Assembly (NCBI RefSeq): GCF_005116455.1
Contig: NZ_SWBP01000001.1
Coordinates: 62,001-126,000 of the forward strand
Length of the DNA stretch: 64,000 bases
Direction: 5' to 3'
Source of the DNA: Pedobacter cryophilus
GTDB taxonomy: Bacteria > Bacteroidota > Bacteroidia > Sphingobacteriales > Sphingobacteriaceae
Shown: piece after piece, positions 16,265 through 25,560 of the stretch
Layout of the letters: each line of letters opens with the position of its first letter
How positions within the stretch are numbered: the stretch's first letter is position 1
Program-made: the position numbers and the translations under genes
The notes under the pieces: model-generated
What the model saw: only the letters and a program-made list of their open reading frames with translations
Told to the model about the DNA's origin: nothing
Database searches by the model: none

Positions 16265-17176
16265 CTACAAAACCTGTTTTATTAAACTCATAATGTATTC
16301 TAAGTTTTTATTATCAGATAATGAAAGCTCATAATCGCCATTACCCCAGTGACCTTTATCATTAACATCTCTTGTTAATTTTTTTGGATCATCTAAATTA
16401 CCTTTCTTTTGGTTAATCCAAATTTTAATACCCTTTTTTAATAAAGTAATATCAGCAATGTTATTTCTGCCTTTTTTAAAAGCTATGTATTCCTTTTTAG
16501 GGATTAATTCTAAGTCGTTGTCTAAATTGATAATTGCAGTTTTAAATTCTTCATATAGTTCAATACTTTCATCACTACCTCTAGCAAGCAAATCTTCTTC
16601 TTGATATACTTTGATTTCTCTAGATACTTTAGCAATCTCTGATGAAGGATTTGTAGTTTGTAACGGTTTTATGCTGGGTGCTGACAATGATTTTTTTAAT
16701 GGATTAATATAAATCAAATCATTTTCAAATTGTTTTATTTCCCAAAGTTCAATAGAAAGGTCTTTAAAATTGGTTGACTGCTTTTGAAAATCTGTAAACG
16801 ATGGAGAAACAAATATCACTCTTGTTTGGCTCCAATCTACTTCTTCTCTCTTTAAATGTTGGTTTAAGTTCTCATTATACTCTACAATAAAATCTGCCTT
16901 ATATTCAAGCATTAAGTTAAGATAAGAAACACCTTGGTCAACTACACTATAGTTTCTATCTCTTTTATACTCTATAATAGTAAATGATTTAGAATCTGTA
17001 TCAAATGCTAAAGTATCAATACGATTACTTTTGATAGTAAATTCCGATTTTACAAAAGTTAAACCAGTCAAACTATCCAGATTTTTTTCAAATAAACTTT
17101 GAATATCTTTTTCAAGTCTGAAAGGAATTTCTTTTAATACGGTAATATGACTACTGCTTCTTTTGTATAAAATCAT
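16265..17176 (-). CDS. NucS-like PD-(D/E)XK nuclease with DUF5655 C-terminal domain
   Basis: The 303-residue protein has an endonuclease-like N-terminal domain. Glu30 is in IQSLFEKNL, Asp54 in NRIDTLAF and Glu69-x-Lys71 in FTIIEYKRDRNYSVVDQGVSYL, the order of catalytic residues in NucS/DUF91 nucleases. The C-terminal 110 residues match the DUF5655 style (ELYEEFKTAIINLD, then YIAFKKGRNNIADITLLKKGIKIWINQKKGNLDDP), ending GHWGNGDYELSLSD. Such proteins are often solitary in defence-rich regions. It leads the five-gene operon ending with the PIN gene; a 225-bp gap separates it from the R-M-like operon upstream. Confidence 0.8.
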   Translation of the reverse strand: MILYKRSSSHITVLKEIPFRLEKDIQSLFEKNLDSLTGLTFVKSEFTIKSNRIDTLAFDTDSKSFTIIEYKRDRNYSVVDQGVSYLNLMLEYKADFIVEYNENLNQHLKREEVDWSQTRVIFVSPSFTDFQKQSTNFKDLSIELWEIKQFENDLIYINPLKKSLSAPSIKPLQTTNPSSEIAKVSREIKVYQEEDLLARGSDESIELYEEFKTAIINLDNDLELIPKKEYIAFKKGRNNIADITLLKKGIKIWINQKKGNLDDPKKLTRDVNDKGHWGNGDYELSLSDNKNLEYIMSLIKQVL

Positions 17177-17401
17177 TTTTAATATCTACTAATTAACCAT
17201 TAAAATTCTCCATTTGTAATATCATAATATTTTACAAAATATGCATATAACTTTTACCAGCAATAAAGACTATGCACTGCTGCAAAAAGACACAAGGATT
17301 GAAAGAAATGGCATTAACTAAAATAACAGATGTAAAACTGTTGTAGATATGCGGTTTTCCAAAAATTATTTAAATGGTTTACTTTAGACACGAATGTACT
17401 T

Positions 17402-17935
17402 TTAACTTTTCAAAATGGCTATTAAATCTTTTATTGGTTTTAAATCATTGTATAAAATAGTGTAATCAAGAATAGGATTTACTTTATCCCATTTACCAAC
17501 TGAAGCGTTTTTTATATCTTCTTTTGTAGCATAACCATAAATTATAGCAACATTACCTTTTTCATAAAAATTCAAACCAACATAATAATCGGACTGATGC
17601 CCATTGTCAAAATATTGTTTAACAACTAAGAGCCTTTTATGAAAATCTTTAGTGCCAACCTTTAAGTCTATTGTAATATCATTTATAACAAAATCTGTGT
17701 TGTCAATATTTTCAGTGCCTGGATAAATATTGTAATCTACCACCACTTTGATGCCGTTATTGTTTAAAAAATATTTAAAAACTTCTTCGCCTAATTTACC
17801 CCAAGCAATTTTTTCTAATCTCGCTTTTCTATTATAATTAAACCTATCATATGTTTCATCAACGACCTTTATAGCAAAATCTCTTGCTTTTAATTTGAGT
17901 GATTCATCTACAACTAATTCAACTGAAGCTGACAT
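17402..17935 (-). CDS. Putative PD-(D/E)XK restriction endonuclease, last gene of R-M-like operon
   Basis: The 177-residue protein has a restriction-endonuclease-like core. Glu50/Glu51 are in WGKLGEEVFKYFLNNNGI, Asp81 in NTDFVIN and Asp90-x-Lys92 in TIDLKVGTK. The remaining beta strands include DYYVGLNFYEKGNVAIIYGY, typical of small PD-(D/E)XK enzymes. It starts 9 nt after the 329-residue gene and is the sixth gene of the operon headed by an XRE regulator. It may be the cleavage subunit, or one of several nuclease subunits alongside the two genes before it. I know no named family for it. Confidence 0.65.
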   Translation of the reverse strand: MSASVELVVDESLKLKARDFAIKVVDETYDRFNYNRKARLEKIAWGKLGEEVFKYFLNNNGIKVVVDYNIYPGTENIDNTDFVINDITIDLKVGTKDFHKRLLVVKQYFDNGHQSDYYVGLNFYEKGNVAIIYGYATKEDIKNASVGKWDKVNPILDYTILYNDLKPIKDLIAILKS

Positions 17936-17944
17936 ATAACTATT

Positions 17945-18934
17945 TTACATTTTGATAGTGATTTTGCCATTATTAAGCCCTTCAACAATAGTTTTAGCAC
18001 AGGTATTGTATGTTGCTAATGCATCCCCTTTTGACGGTAAATCTTTTATCTTAATTAAACTTTTTTTTACTTCCTCTGAGACTCCACTTAGGTTATCAAT
18101 AGGCACAATTATGACATTTGGTTCATTCCTCAATAGATACCACTCTTTATCATTTCCTTTATTTTTATCCAAATAATCAATATCAGCTTGAGTCATTTTA
18201 GGAAAAAGGTAATAGAATGTTTTATTTGGAAAAAAATACTTAGTTAAATACATTTCACCTACTGCGATATGACCAGCACGTTGAGAACCATCTGTGAAAT
18301 TTCTTTTCATGCGAGCAGCATATTTTATTATATAATTGGATTTTATTATTGTAGAACGCTTTATCGCAAATGTGCCCCAACTACCCTTATATTTTTGTTT
18401 AAAAGAAACATCATAAATCTGTTTCATTTTTAATAAATAAGCGTCAATATATTTTTTTAATTCATTAGGCTTTAGCCTTAAATCAAGAAGATCTTTTATA
18501 ACTTGCAAATCATCAACAATAAGATAAATCCCTTTTTCAGTTATACTTGCATTATATGCCATACCATATAAATCGGGTTGAATTATAGATAAGCCTTTTC
18601 TTAAATAATAAACACCTATATATCCTTCCTTAACTGCACCTAATGCATGATGAAATCTTTGATATTGTGCATTGCCCGAAGAACCTCTGTTTAAAGCATC
18701 AGTACCTTCTAAACCAATAAAAGGAATCCATTTATCATCTTCTTTATAAAACCAACCTGCATCACAAGATCCATATGAAACAGAATTCGATTTAAATGTT
18801 AGACCTCCATCTGTTACTAACTTTTGGTCATCATTACTACCTTCAGGGAAAATTCTTATCCTGCAACCATTTCTTACATAACCAACTGCTTGAATTATTT
18901 CTCGCTTTATTAGTTCATCACTCGATTGTGCCAT
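17945..18934 (-). CDS. R-M-associated protein of unknown function, possible nuclease subunit
   Basis: I do not recognise this 329-residue protein by name. A stretch near residues 57-113 looks like an enzyme core: CDAGWFYKEDD with Asp58, IPFIGLEGTDALNRG with Glu76, then GNAQYQRFHHALGAVKEG and IGVYYLRKG. An Asp...Glu-x-x pattern could belong to a PD-(D/E)XK fold, but the expected Lys is Thr (EGT), so catalysis is uncertain. It starts directly after the stop of the 362-residue nuclease-like gene and ends 9 nt before another nuclease-like gene. Its position between two nucleases and two methyltransferases supports a restriction or specificity role. Confidence 0.55.
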   Translation of the reverse strand: MAQSSDELIKREIIQAVGYVRNGCRIRIFPEGSNDDQKLVTDGGLTFKSNSVSYGSCDAGWFYKEDDKWIPFIGLEGTDALNRGSSGNAQYQRFHHALGAVKEGYIGVYYLRKGLSIIQPDLYGMAYNASITEKGIYLIVDDLQVIKDLLDLRLKPNELKKYIDAYLLKMKQIYDVSFKQKYKGSWGTFAIKRSTIIKSNYIIKYAARMKRNFTDGSQRAGHIAVGEMYLTKYFFPNKTFYYLFPKMTQADIDYLDKNKGNDKEWYLLRNEPNVIIVPIDNLSGVSEEVKKSLIKIKDLPSKGDALATYNTCAKTIVEGLNNGKITIKM

Positions 18935-18935
18935 A

Positions 18936-20024
18936 TTATATAATATTTAGTACTTTGAGTTTATCTAAAATCATCTCAAATGACAAATAACCAACAAAAT
19001 TTGAAATGTCAGAATTTGTAGAAATTGAATTACCTACAACCTCTTTATAGAAGGATTGAAATTCATCATTTGAAAGATTAGCAATTAGATAAAGTTTAAC
19101 ATACGTCTTTAACCAGTCTTTATATAAAGACTGATGTTTAACATCAATTAAATCGCTTTTTAATTTAGGATTTGTGTATTTTAAATAACATTTGTTATCA
19201 ATATTTAATAAACCGAATGAATTGTTTGAGGCATTGAGTTTTGAAGGATGTATTTCAATACCCCAATTAAATAGTTTTGATGCTAAATACTTATTTAATT
19301 GTTTCTCCATAATAGTTGTGCTCGTTTTAGCTTCGCCAACAATCAAATCATCAGAAAAAATATTATTAGCTATAGTTTTATTTTTGTTGAATCTCAGCAT
19401 TGCTAACTCAATAATATTTAAACCATTAAAATGAACACCATAGCTAGACAACACCTTTAGAACTGCTGGAATACCATAACCACCAAAATCTGGAGAGCCC
19501 AAGGTATGAGATAGTGGTATTTGGTTTTCACAAATAAAACCTTTATTGACAAAATAACTGTTAGCCAAATATTCCATAAATGGTTCTAATCCATTACCTT
19601 TCTTAGATATTTCAACTCGCATCACTATGTATTGAGTTGGATTTGAAATAGTACTAATCTTTTCAAAGAGAAATTCTTGTAATTCAATATCAGAATTGAA
19701 CTCTATAGGAATTATTACTTTATAATCATCACTAAATAAAAAAGGGAATGCCTGATTTAAACTATATGGTGTATGTTTTAAGTTGGTATTATCAAAAAGT
19801 CCTGTAACAAAATTATAATGCATTGCATTATAAAACACTTTTAGTAAACCTTTAGGTGTAAATGGCATTAAAGGATTGTCTAAATAACCTGAGCCAGTAA
19901 TTGAACAAAAAATAAATGCCTGATAAGGGCTTAACTTGCACCCTTTGCCTAATTCAGTGTCTATTACTTCGCTTTTGAAATTATTTTTAAAAATATTAAT
20001 GATATTTTCTTTACTTAGTTCCAT
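18936..20024 (-). CDS. Putative PD-(D/E)XK restriction endonuclease subunit
   Basis: The 362-residue protein contains a PD-(D/E)XK signature. Glu147 lies in GLEPFMEYLANSYFVNKGF, Pro178-Asp179 in GSPDFGGYG, and Glu231-Ala-Lys233 in LIVGEAKTS. These match the helix, the PD strand and the ExK strand of restriction endonucleases. The N-terminal 130 residues are unassigned and could hold DNA recognition. It begins 3 nt after a DNA methyltransferase gene and abuts the 329-residue gene, which makes it the best candidate for the main restriction subunit of the operon. Confidence 0.68.
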   Translation of the reverse strand: MELSKENIINIFKNNFKSEVIDTELGKGCKLSPYQAFIFCSITGSGYLDNPLMPFTPKGLLKVFYNAMHYNFVTGLFDNTNLKHTPYSLNQAFPFLFSDDYKVIIPIEFNSDIELQEFLFEKISTISNPTQYIVMRVEISKKGNGLEPFMEYLANSYFVNKGFICENQIPLSHTLGSPDFGGYGIPAVLKVLSSYGVHFNGLNIIELAMLRFNKNKTIANNIFSDDLIVGEAKTSTTIMEKQLNKYLASKLFNWGIEIHPSKLNASNNSFGLLNIDNKCYLKYTNPKLKSDLIDVKHQSLYKDWLKTYVKLYLIANLSNDEFQSFYKEVVGNSISTNSDISNFVGYLSFEMILDKLKVLNII

Positions 20025-20027
20025 ACT

Positions 20028-21608
20028 TTACACTTCTTCGAATTTTTCAACAAGTTTTTTTAAGGTTAAACCTTTAAGGCCTGTAAAATTATAGCCATTG
20101 AAGAGCTTATCAATAACGGTACAAACGAAAACATCAAATATTACAGCTGTAGAGTCTTTTTTTAATTCTTTTAGATTCATTTTTACTTCACTAATTAGTG
20201 ATAAATAGTCAATTGGTAAATCATTTTGATTTATAGCAATGTTTGACTTAATGAATGTTACATAAAGGTCGTTTTTAGGTGAGAATTTGGCCCAGTTTTG
20301 GTTATAAGTACTACCAACAGTTTCATATATCTTAATGTCAAAAAGACAAAAGCCAGCTTCTTTAATTAACTCTAAAATCGAATACCAAATATCAATATTT
20401 TTGTTTTGGAAGCATAAAGTGAATTTGCTTTCACTTTTAAGAACTCTATAACTGTTTTCTATAAATATCTTTATAGAAGCAAGAAAGTCTGAAGAATCCT
20501 TTTCTTGTTTAGGATTTATAATCACCTCGTTTTTATTCTCATAAACCAAATCCAACCAACTATTCCATATAAAAGATAACTCTGAATATTGTATAACATC
20601 ACCATAAGGCGGGTCGGTTATTATGTAATCGACTGTATTATCTCTAAACTCATTTAGACTTAAAGAAGATTTATTTAAAATTTCAGGTTTAAGGATTACG
20701 GGTTTATTTTTTTCTTTCCATCTTTCTTTAATAGTGGTTTTAGCGATAGCTACATTTTTAGCTCTATCCAAATACCTCCAAACAACGTTTTCTTGAATAT
20801 TATCGTCTGGAATCCAATAATTGTTAACACCTAATGGCCTTACATTAGTGCCTTTTAAAACGCTCACGTGTAAAACAGTGTTGGTAAAAGCTATTAGAAA
20901 TAAATTTTTGTAATTATATTTTGATTCTTTAAGGTGGTTATGTAAAGCAGATAGAGCTGATAGATTACGTGATGAATAAAAATCACTTACTTTTGAATAA
21001 CCTTTGTAGCTAAACCTATCTTTATAAAACTCTTTTGGAAATTCATTTAAGGGTACATTCCCTTTTAAACCAAACTTTTTGGTTAAAATTGCAGTGTCAA
21101 TTTTGCTTTTAATTCTTTCTTTAAAGCTTACATCTGTTAAAATACAATTATGATCTTCTGGATATTTTGTACCTGAGTACCAGTATAGTATATAATGATT
21201 TTCGTTAAATAGTAAATCGTTGCTTTTACCAACTGCATATAATGGTAAAACATTTTCCCTCAGAAATTGCTCAACACAAAGTAGTTCTTTGTTGTATAAT
21301 TTAATATTAAAATCAATATTGCTAACTAATTCATTTGATAAAAAACAAGCAAATGGATTTAAATCGTATCCTACAGCCTTACGATTATTAAGTAATGATT
21401 CTAAAGCCACTGTCCCCGAGCCAATAAAAGGGTCTAATACTAAATCACCTTGTTTACTGTAATCAAGTATAGATTTTTCTATAAGATACCAAGGTTTACG
21501 AGACCAATACTTATGCAATTTAGAAACTCTGTCATATTTTTTATTTCTTTTGATAGAATCGACAAAAACTATGTCATCTATAAAATTTGTGAGTTTTTTT
21601 GTTTCCAT
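20028..21608 (-). CDS. DNA methyltransferase (amino-MTase, DPPY type)
   Basis: The 526-residue protein has SAM motif I DPFIGSGT at residues 59-66 and catalytic motif IV DPPYGD at 332-337, with about 265 residues between them that probably hold target recognition. Near the start is HKYWSRKPW (residues 32-40), a motif I know from DUF1156-type adenine methylases. DPPY points to N6-adenine or N4-cytosine methylation. It starts 4 nt after another methyltransferase gene, and two methyltransferases side by side suggest an asymmetric recognition site modified on each strand separately. It is in the same operon as three nuclease-like genes. Confidence 0.85.
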   Translation of the reverse strand: METKKLTNFIDDIVFVDSIKRNKKYDRVSKLHKYWSRKPWYLIEKSILDYSKQGDLVLDPFIGSGTVALESLLNNRKAVGYDLNPFACFLSNELVSNIDFNIKLYNKELLCVEQFLRENVLPLYAVGKSNDLLFNENHYILYWYSGTKYPEDHNCILTDVSFKERIKSKIDTAILTKKFGLKGNVPLNEFPKEFYKDRFSYKGYSKVSDFYSSRNLSALSALHNHLKESKYNYKNLFLIAFTNTVLHVSVLKGTNVRPLGVNNYWIPDDNIQENVVWRYLDRAKNVAIAKTTIKERWKEKNKPVILKPEILNKSSLSLNEFRDNTVDYIITDPPYGDVIQYSELSFIWNSWLDLVYENKNEVIINPKQEKDSSDFLASIKIFIENSYRVLKSESKFTLCFQNKNIDIWYSILELIKEAGFCLFDIKIYETVGSTYNQNWAKFSPKNDLYVTFIKSNIAINQNDLPIDYLSLISEVKMNLKELKKDSTAVIFDVFVCTVIDKLFNGYNFTGLKGLTLKKLVEKFEEV

Positions 21609-21612
21609 CTAA

Positions 21613-22638
21613 TTACACTTTTTTGAGTATTAAACAATAGTGGTGTAAAATATTGCTTGTCCAAGAAAAAGGGTAACCATATGGTGCTAATCCTATCTTA
21701 TCTTGAATCCATATCTTTTCGTCTCTTAATTCATATAAAGAGCTTAGTTCTTTTGCCAAATCCCAAGCTAAAGGATAAAATTTACCATCTTTTTTAACAT
21801 TTTTAATAATTATTACTATGTGAGCACCCTTGCGTAAAATATTATACAATTTAACATAAACCTCTGCACAAGATTTTATAAACTCGTCATAATCATCAAT
21901 ATTACCTAAATCAAGATTATGTTCAGAATACTTTGTATCTAACTGCTTTTTATCTCTAACTTTTTTAAATTCTCCTGTACTCCTATTCAAAATATCCCAG
22001 TATGGAGGAGAGCTGATTGAAAAGTCTATCATAGGGAAACCAAAAGTGTCTATTAATTTTGCATCTCCATTAACTATATTCTTTTCAAACCTTTCTTCTC
22101 TTCTAATTGCTATACTATGATATTTCGGATTTAATTCTGTACCATATGCTACTCTGCCTGTTCGTTTACAAGCCTCTGCTGTACTTCCTATCCCCATAAA
22201 TGGATCTAAAACATTATCTCCTTTTTTTGTGAAAAAAGAAATGAAATCTGAAATCATTGTTGGAGAATATGTTGCAGGATGCGTTTCTGAATTAGGGTCG
22301 AGTGCTTTCTCTTGTTTTATATCTTCTTTTAAAGCATTAAAAATAAACCAACTACAAGTAAATTTTATCCATTCTTTCCCAGTTAGGTCATTAATATTAT
22401 TTTTTAGATTATAAGCACCATTCTCAGGCTCTATCAATATTGAATTAGCTTTATCTAAATCACCTTTTGGATGATATAATGCAACTTTTCCCCAATTTTC
22501 AATAAACTTTGATGGAATTTTTAGCTTTACTCTATTTTGATAGAAATCATCTAAAATATCTTTAGCCTTTTTATTAGCTGATTTGTCTGTTACTGGTTCT
22601 ACTAACCTATTAGGTTTATGGTAAAAAAATATTTGCAT
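21613..22638 (-). CDS. DNA methyltransferase (SPPY type, possibly N4-cytosine)
   Basis: The 341-residue protein has SAM motif I LDPFMGIGSTAEA at residues 144-156 and motif IV SSPPYWD at 209-215. SPPY is common in N4-cytosine methyltransferases but occurs in some adenine enzymes. ELNPKYHSIAIRREERF follows motif I as in other solitary or Type II methyltransferases. The C-terminus (WIQDKIGLAPYGYPFSWTSNILHHYCLIL) is also familiar from this group. It lies 3 nt after the XRE regulator gene and 4 nt before the second methyltransferase gene. Confidence 0.85.
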   Translation of the reverse strand: MQIFFYHKPNRLVEPVTDKSANKKAKDILDDFYQNRVKLKIPSKFIENWGKVALYHPKGDLDKANSILIEPENGAYNLKNNINDLTGKEWIKFTCSWFIFNALKEDIKQEKALDPNSETHPATYSPTMISDFISFFTKKGDNVLDPFMGIGSTAEACKRTGRVAYGTELNPKYHSIAIRREERFEKNIVNGDAKLIDTFGFPMIDFSISSPPYWDILNRSTGEFKKVRDKKQLDTKYSEHNLDLGNIDDYDEFIKSCAEVYVKLYNILRKGAHIVIIIKNVKKDGKFYPLAWDLAKELSSLYELRDEKIWIQDKIGLAPYGYPFSWTSNILHHYCLILKKV

Positions 22639-22641
22639 TAA

Positions 22642-22944
22642 TTAGATCGATTTACTTTTATTATTTATTAATTCTTTTTCCGCAATTTTTAAAGCTTGTA
22701 ATGCCTGTTCTTCATTTTCTACCAATTCACTTACTTGGTCTGCTAACCATAAGGCAATCAATTTTTCTGGGTTGATATTGAATAAATGAGCAAGAGCCAA
22801 AACGTGTTCACGTTTTGCGGTTTTTTCTCCTCTTTCAATTTTACTTACAAGAGCTGTATCAACATCTAATTCAGCCGCAATGTGCCGCAGTAACATTTCT
22901 TTTTGTTCTCTTGTACTTCTAATTAAATCACCGAATTTATTCAT
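22642..22944 (-). CDS. XRE-family controller protein of the R-M-like operon
   Basis: The 100-residue protein has a Cro/C1-type helix-turn-helix at residues 6-60: IRSTREQKEMLLRHIAAELD, then VDTALVSKIERGEKTAKREH and VLALAHLF. A short helical tail follows (VENEEQALQALKIAEKELIN). Position and size fit a controller (C-type) protein of R-M systems, which times expression of restriction after methylation. It is first in the operon. The upstream 94-bp gap (22945-23038) holds several GTTTGTT-like motifs on the minus strand that could be operators. Confidence 0.82.
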   Translation of the reverse strand: MNKFGDLIRSTREQKEMLLRHIAAELDVDTALVSKIERGEKTAKREHVLALAHLFNINPEKLIALWLADQVSELVENEEQALQALKIAEKELINNKSKSI

Positions 22945-23038
22945 TACTGACGTTTGTTTAAAATTGATTTGTTAATTATTGACGAATGTATAACAAACAA
23001 AATATAAACGAACAAAAACATGTGAAGACTTTTCAACA

Positions 23039-25270
23039 TTAAATAAATTTCTGATAATATCCAGTTTTTACCAATGTTAAAATACTAGGTACTGAGGCTC
23101 TTAAAAAGCAATCTACAGTACGAGCTGATAAATCAAATGATTTCCCTATTTCTACCGCCTCTTTTCTTTGGAAAATAGTTGTTGGGAGGGCGTCAAAAAA
23201 TCTCTGTTTATTATCTGGAATTTTGTAATCGGTTTTCTTTTCGTCACCTGAAAGGTTGTTAAAAATTAATAAGCTGTGTTGTAGGTAAACATCTGAAAGA
23301 ACTAAAGCATTTTCAAAATCTTGTTCTTCGCATTGCAAATTGTTTGATGTATCCGCATTTTCAAATCTACGTAACGCAGTAAATATCATACAAAAGCGGA
23401 ATGCGATTAATCCTAATCTAAAAACTACACTTATAGCATCTTCTCCAGTAAATAATGCGACATTATTTAATTTTCCTTCAAATGATTGGTTTAGTTTACT
23501 CCATTGTGTTTGGCTTAATGTCATTTGAATTGGGTACTGAATAAGTACGTCATGGATTTGAAGAATTGTTGTGGATGCTTCGTCAAATAGTTGGTTCAAA
23601 GTTTTTTTATGTGAAACTGGTGCTGGATTTCTCCATACAATTTCTGACTTAAAAGCATAGAATATGAATCTGCTAAATAAGCCATCTTCTGCTGATGCTA
23701 TTAAACGACCTACTTGATTAGGTGTGCCAGATAAAGCAACTGCTATACATGGACTTGGGATTTCTATTAATAGGTTATCTGTTTTGCGAGACACTGATAT
23801 TTTTTCATGATGGAAACCTCCACGAAGGATAGGTGAGTAATTACCCCAATCTTGTTTGTTTGCACCACTAACAGTGTCGGCTTCAGTTTCACAAATGATA
23901 CCTTTACCATCATTATCTCTTAAGAGTTCTAAAATTTTAGCTTGACTTGAATCGCCAGGGATGAAAAGCAATTTAAAAGGCGGTATTTCTGGTTTTTCTG
24001 GTGCTTCGCCTTCTCCTTTGTAATTTCGTTTTAAGAGTTCATAATGTGTTTTTTGTTTATCGTACTCTTTTAAAGCATACTTGCTTTCTTCTAATAGTCT
24101 TTCATGAATTTTATCTCCTAATCTTTTAGCATTTTTTAATACTCCCTTGCCGCTTGCGGCAGGCGCAACCACAAAAGAGAATAGATGTGTAAAGACTGTT
24201 TCTTGATGATAAATTCCTGTAACATTTGGTAAGCATCCGCTTAAAACCACTAAGGCACTGGTTAAAAAAACATCTCTCTTACGTTCATCGTCATTGAAAT
24301 TATCAGATGTAATTTTAAGAATATCAGGTAGTGTTTCGTAAACTGATTGTGGGATAATTGGGGTGTCTTTTAAATAGTCTTTAGTTAATGTATTATCGTC
24401 ATCACTTTGCAGATTTGCAGACTTTGCAGACTTTGTATCAGATGCAAACTCTTGAGCGTTATTTTGATAAACGTTTTTAATGGATGCTTCTATTTCTGAA
24501 ATTGGTAAATCGTAACGTGATTTAATTAATTCAAAAGTATCATTTACAGGAATGCCTTTACGGTTGCAGTTGCAAGTTAACAGATGTATAAAGTTGTTGC
24601 GATTGCCTTCTGTATAAGTACTTTTTCTTTCCGTAAATACTATCGCTTCATTGAATGTTTTAGACCAATCTGTTGGAACTGGTTCTTCCCTTTTGGAGAA
24701 AGGTATTTCTTCTTCTTGGGAAAGATTTATTTCATAAACTGATGCACTTGAATTAATAAAAATTTCAGGGTCGTGAGAGAAAAAGCAAAGGCGTGAAACG
24801 TCTTTACCGGATTGGTCTATAGTTGTTTCAAGAGCTATTTCGTAATAATTGCAAAGCTGTATGTAAGCATCGTGATGTTGCTCTAAATTGGCATTGGTTT
24901 TTGCAATTACTTTAATACCTAAACCACTTGGACTAATGAAAGCGCAATAGGTGTATGGTGCTAATGCTGCTTTATTTTTTACAGTTTCCACGTTTATAGC
25001 CATTAAATCATCAATATCTAAAATGATGTATTGACTGTAAGTTGTTATGAGTTTTGCTTTTCGCCCATTTAAAAATGAACCTGAGGTGGTAAAAGCTGGA
25101 AGGCTTTTCTTTAATTTATCTGCCTCTACGGTTTTTCCTTTTTTAAGTTTTAAACGGATATTTTCTATTTGGTTTTTGAAGGTGTCGTTTTGTATTTGAT
25201 TGAATATATGTTCGAAGCTTTCCTCTGTCTGATGGTCTACTAAGTTTTTAAAAATTGATATATTTTCCAT
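23039..25270 (-). CDS. VirE-N (BT4734-like) / DUF3987 primase-helicase-like protein
   Basis: The 743-residue protein is the standard two-part protein of Bacteroidota mobile elements. The N-terminal 170 residues have the BT4734/VirE-N pattern (LKKSLPAFTTSGSF, then TYSQYIILDIDDL and CAFISPSGLGIKVIAKT). After a 100-residue linker comes the DUF3987 ATPase-like region from about residue 310 to the end, with a degenerate P-loop APAASGKG near 370 and later ICETEADTVSG. It probably helps replicate the excised element; the exact reaction is not established. Two small HTH genes lie directly upstream (11 nt) and probably share its transcript. Confidence 0.82.
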   Translation of the reverse strand: MENISIFKNLVDHQTEESFEHIFNQIQNDTFKNQIENIRLKLKKGKTVEADKLKKSLPAFTTSGSFLNGRKAKLITTYSQYIILDIDDLMAINVETVKNKAALAPYTYCAFISPSGLGIKVIAKTNANLEQHHDAYIQLCNYYEIALETTIDQSGKDVSRLCFFSHDPEIFINSSASVYEINLSQEEEIPFSKREEPVPTDWSKTFNEAIVFTERKSTYTEGNRNNFIHLLTCNCNRKGIPVNDTFELIKSRYDLPISEIEASIKNVYQNNAQEFASDTKSAKSANLQSDDDNTLTKDYLKDTPIIPQSVYETLPDILKITSDNFNDDERKRDVFLTSALVVLSGCLPNVTGIYHQETVFTHLFSFVVAPAASGKGVLKNAKRLGDKIHERLLEESKYALKEYDKQKTHYELLKRNYKGEGEAPEKPEIPPFKLLFIPGDSSQAKILELLRDNDGKGIICETEADTVSGANKQDWGNYSPILRGGFHHEKISVSRKTDNLLIEIPSPCIAVALSGTPNQVGRLIASAEDGLFSRFIFYAFKSEIVWRNPAPVSHKKTLNQLFDEASTTILQIHDVLIQYPIQMTLSQTQWSKLNQSFEGKLNNVALFTGEDAISVVFRLGLIAFRFCMIFTALRRFENADTSNNLQCEEQDFENALVLSDVYLQHSLLIFNNLSGDEKKTDYKIPDNKQRFFDALPTTIFQRKEAVEIGKSFDLSARTVDCFLRASVPSILTLVKTGYYQKFI

Positions 25271-25281
25271 ATTAGCAGATT

Positions 25282-25560
25282 TTAAAAGTTAATTACTGAA
25301 TGATAATTTTTAGCTAAAAGAGTTCTTACATCTTTCATTTGGTAGTAGATTTTATTGCCTACCATAGAAAAAGGAATGATGTTTTGATCTCTCCAGGTTT
25401 GCGCTGTTCTTTTACTGATGTTCATCATTTGGATAAACTGCTGGTTATCTAAAAAGACGTCTTCAATTCCTTGGCTCATTTTCAATTGAAGTTCGATATT
25501 GTTTAACTTGCCTATAATTTCCTGATAGGCGTTTTCGGTTAAAAAGTAATTCTTATCCAT
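25282..25560 (-). CDS. Helix-turn-helix protein (excisionase type)
   Basis: The 92-residue protein has an N-terminal coiled-coil segment (AYQEIIGKLNNIELQLKMSQG) and an HTH near residues 42-85 (DNQQFIQMMNISKRTAQTWRDQN, then IPFSMVGNKIYYQMKDVRTLL). It overlaps the preceding HTH gene by one base and ends 11 nt before the DUF3987 gene. Pairs of such proteins control excision and replication in related elements. Confidence 0.78.
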   Translation of the reverse strand: MDKNYFLTENAYQEIIGKLNNIELQLKMSQGIEDVFLDNQQFIQMMNISKRTAQTWRDQNIIPFSMVGNKIYYQMKDVRTLLAKNYHSVINF

